From NCBI RefSeq assembly GCF_030286555.1, contig NZ_JASVWF010000002.1:930001-994000 (forward strand): a stretch of DNA of 64,000 bases. Reading direction: 5' to 3'. Shown piece after piece: positions 63,639 to 64,000 of this stretch; the first letter of the stretch is position 1, and every line of letters starts with the position of its first letter. A program made the position numbers and the translations under genes. Source of the stretch: Actinomycetospora termitidis (lineage in GTDB: Bacteria > Actinomycetota > Actinomycetes > Mycobacteriales > Pseudonocardiaceae). Under the pieces are notes generated by a model. The model had not been told where the DNA came from, searched no databases, and saw only the letters and a program-made list of their open reading frames with translations.

Positions 63639-64000
63639 CTATCGGATGAAGTAGATGACCGCGAACAGGCCGATCCAGACCACGTCCACGAAGTGCCAGT
63701 AGTACGAGACGACGATCGCGGCGGTCGCCTGCGCCGGCGTGAACCGGCTGAGGAACGTGCGGGCGATCAGCAGCACGAACGCGACGAGCCCGCCGGTGAC
63801 GTGCAGGGCGTGGAACCCGGTGGTGATGTAGAAGACCGAGCCGTACGCGCTGGAGGCGATCGTCGTCGAGTGCTCGGTGACGAGCGTGTGGTACTCGTTC
63901 ACCTGGGCGAGGACGAAGAACAGCCCCATCACGAACGTGACCGCGTACCAGCGGCGCAGGCCGAACACATCGCCGCGCTCGGCCGCGAACACGCCGTACT
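63639..64000 (-). CDS. ctaE: Cytochrome c oxidase subunit III, 5' end beyond window
   Basis: C-terminal ~120 residues of the aa3 oxidase subunit III. Visible helices are [21 protein letters not shown], the conserved [20 protein letters not shown] (subunit III signature with His) and the last helix [19 protein letters not shown] ending at the stop. The frame continues to the right edge, so the start lies outside. It heads the ctaE-qcrCAB operon. Confidence 0.95.
   Translation of the reverse strand, partial: YGVFAAERGDVFGLRRWYAVTFVMGLFFVLAQVNEYHTLVTEHSTTIASSAYGSVFYITTGFHALHVTGGLVAFVLLIARTFLSRFTPAQATAAIVVSYYWHFVDVVWIGLFAVIYFIR

Overview
The window is very GC-rich and densely coded, with many GTG starts and repeated 4-base ATGA/GTGA gene overlaps. 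It carries actinobacterial markers: a qcrCAB-ctaE cytochrome bcc-aa3 branch with a diheme QcrC, CtaF, a GlnE/GlnA pair, F420-dependent enzymes, and DUF3043 and DUF4191 proteins. I read it as a chromosomal segment of an actinomycete, probably a Pseudonocardiaceae member (Pseudonocardia-like). From memory, 16.8-64 kb follows the order of Mycobacterium tuberculosis Rv2193 (ctaE) to Rv2225 (panB), with insertions. I see no transposase, integrase, phage gene, CRISPR array, tRNA or rRNA.

Layout. 1-16 kb is an accessory region: an aldo/keto reductase, a LysR regulator divergent from two tandem 4,5-dihydroxyphthalate decarboxylase-like genes, a polysaccharide deacetylase, a heme oxygenase behind a possible iron box, an alpha/beta hydrolase, a BTAD-type regulator, a patatin, a HemK-like methyltransferase, a lactate monooxygenase-like flavoenzyme and several uncharacterised envelope proteins. 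16-25 kb holds an F420:NADPH oxidoreductase, panB, a secreted peptidase-like hydrolase, glnA2-glnE and a PLP decarboxylase. 25-30 kb holds a Uma2-type protein and two tandem membrane-anchored trypsin-like proteases. 30-46 kb holds glnA1, the lipoate genes lipA and lipB, two secreted CAP proteins, the 2-oxoacid dehydrogenase genes sucB/dlaT and lpd, pepA and gcvT. 46-55 kb holds an MFS-universal stress fusion, ilvE, cobS-cobT-cobU, a shortened glycerate-kinase-like gene, an IscA/ErpA-type protein and a PfkB kinase. 55-64 kb holds asnB and the respiratory genes ctaC, ctaF, qcrB, qcrA, qcrC and ctaE (cut by the window edge).

How the genes work together. GlnA1 carries the adenylylation tyrosine and lies behind a four-half-site GlnR-like box. 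GlnE is the adenylyltransferase, and the neighbouring GlnA2-like protein lacks the tyrosine. LipB and LipA make the lipoyl group carried by the two lipoyl domains of SucB/DlaT, which Lpd reoxidises; GcvT belongs to the lipoate-using glycine cleavage system. QcrCAB and CtaC/E/F form the bcc-aa3 supercomplex. CobU, CobT and CobS assemble the cobalamin nucleotide loop.

The least explained DNA is non-coding. There are several families of palindromic or tandem repeats at gene ends: 8.0 and 10.9 kb, 13.8 kb, 29.9-30.6 kb, 40.0-40.2 kb, 54.4 kb and 59.0-59.9 kb. They include two 48-bp-period arrays in opposite orientation around a palindromic core, and a modular cluster inserted between ctaF and qcrB. 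At one site a palindrome supplies the last codons of two convergent genes. I did not find a convincing new multi-gene system; these repeats are the best candidates for something undescribed.
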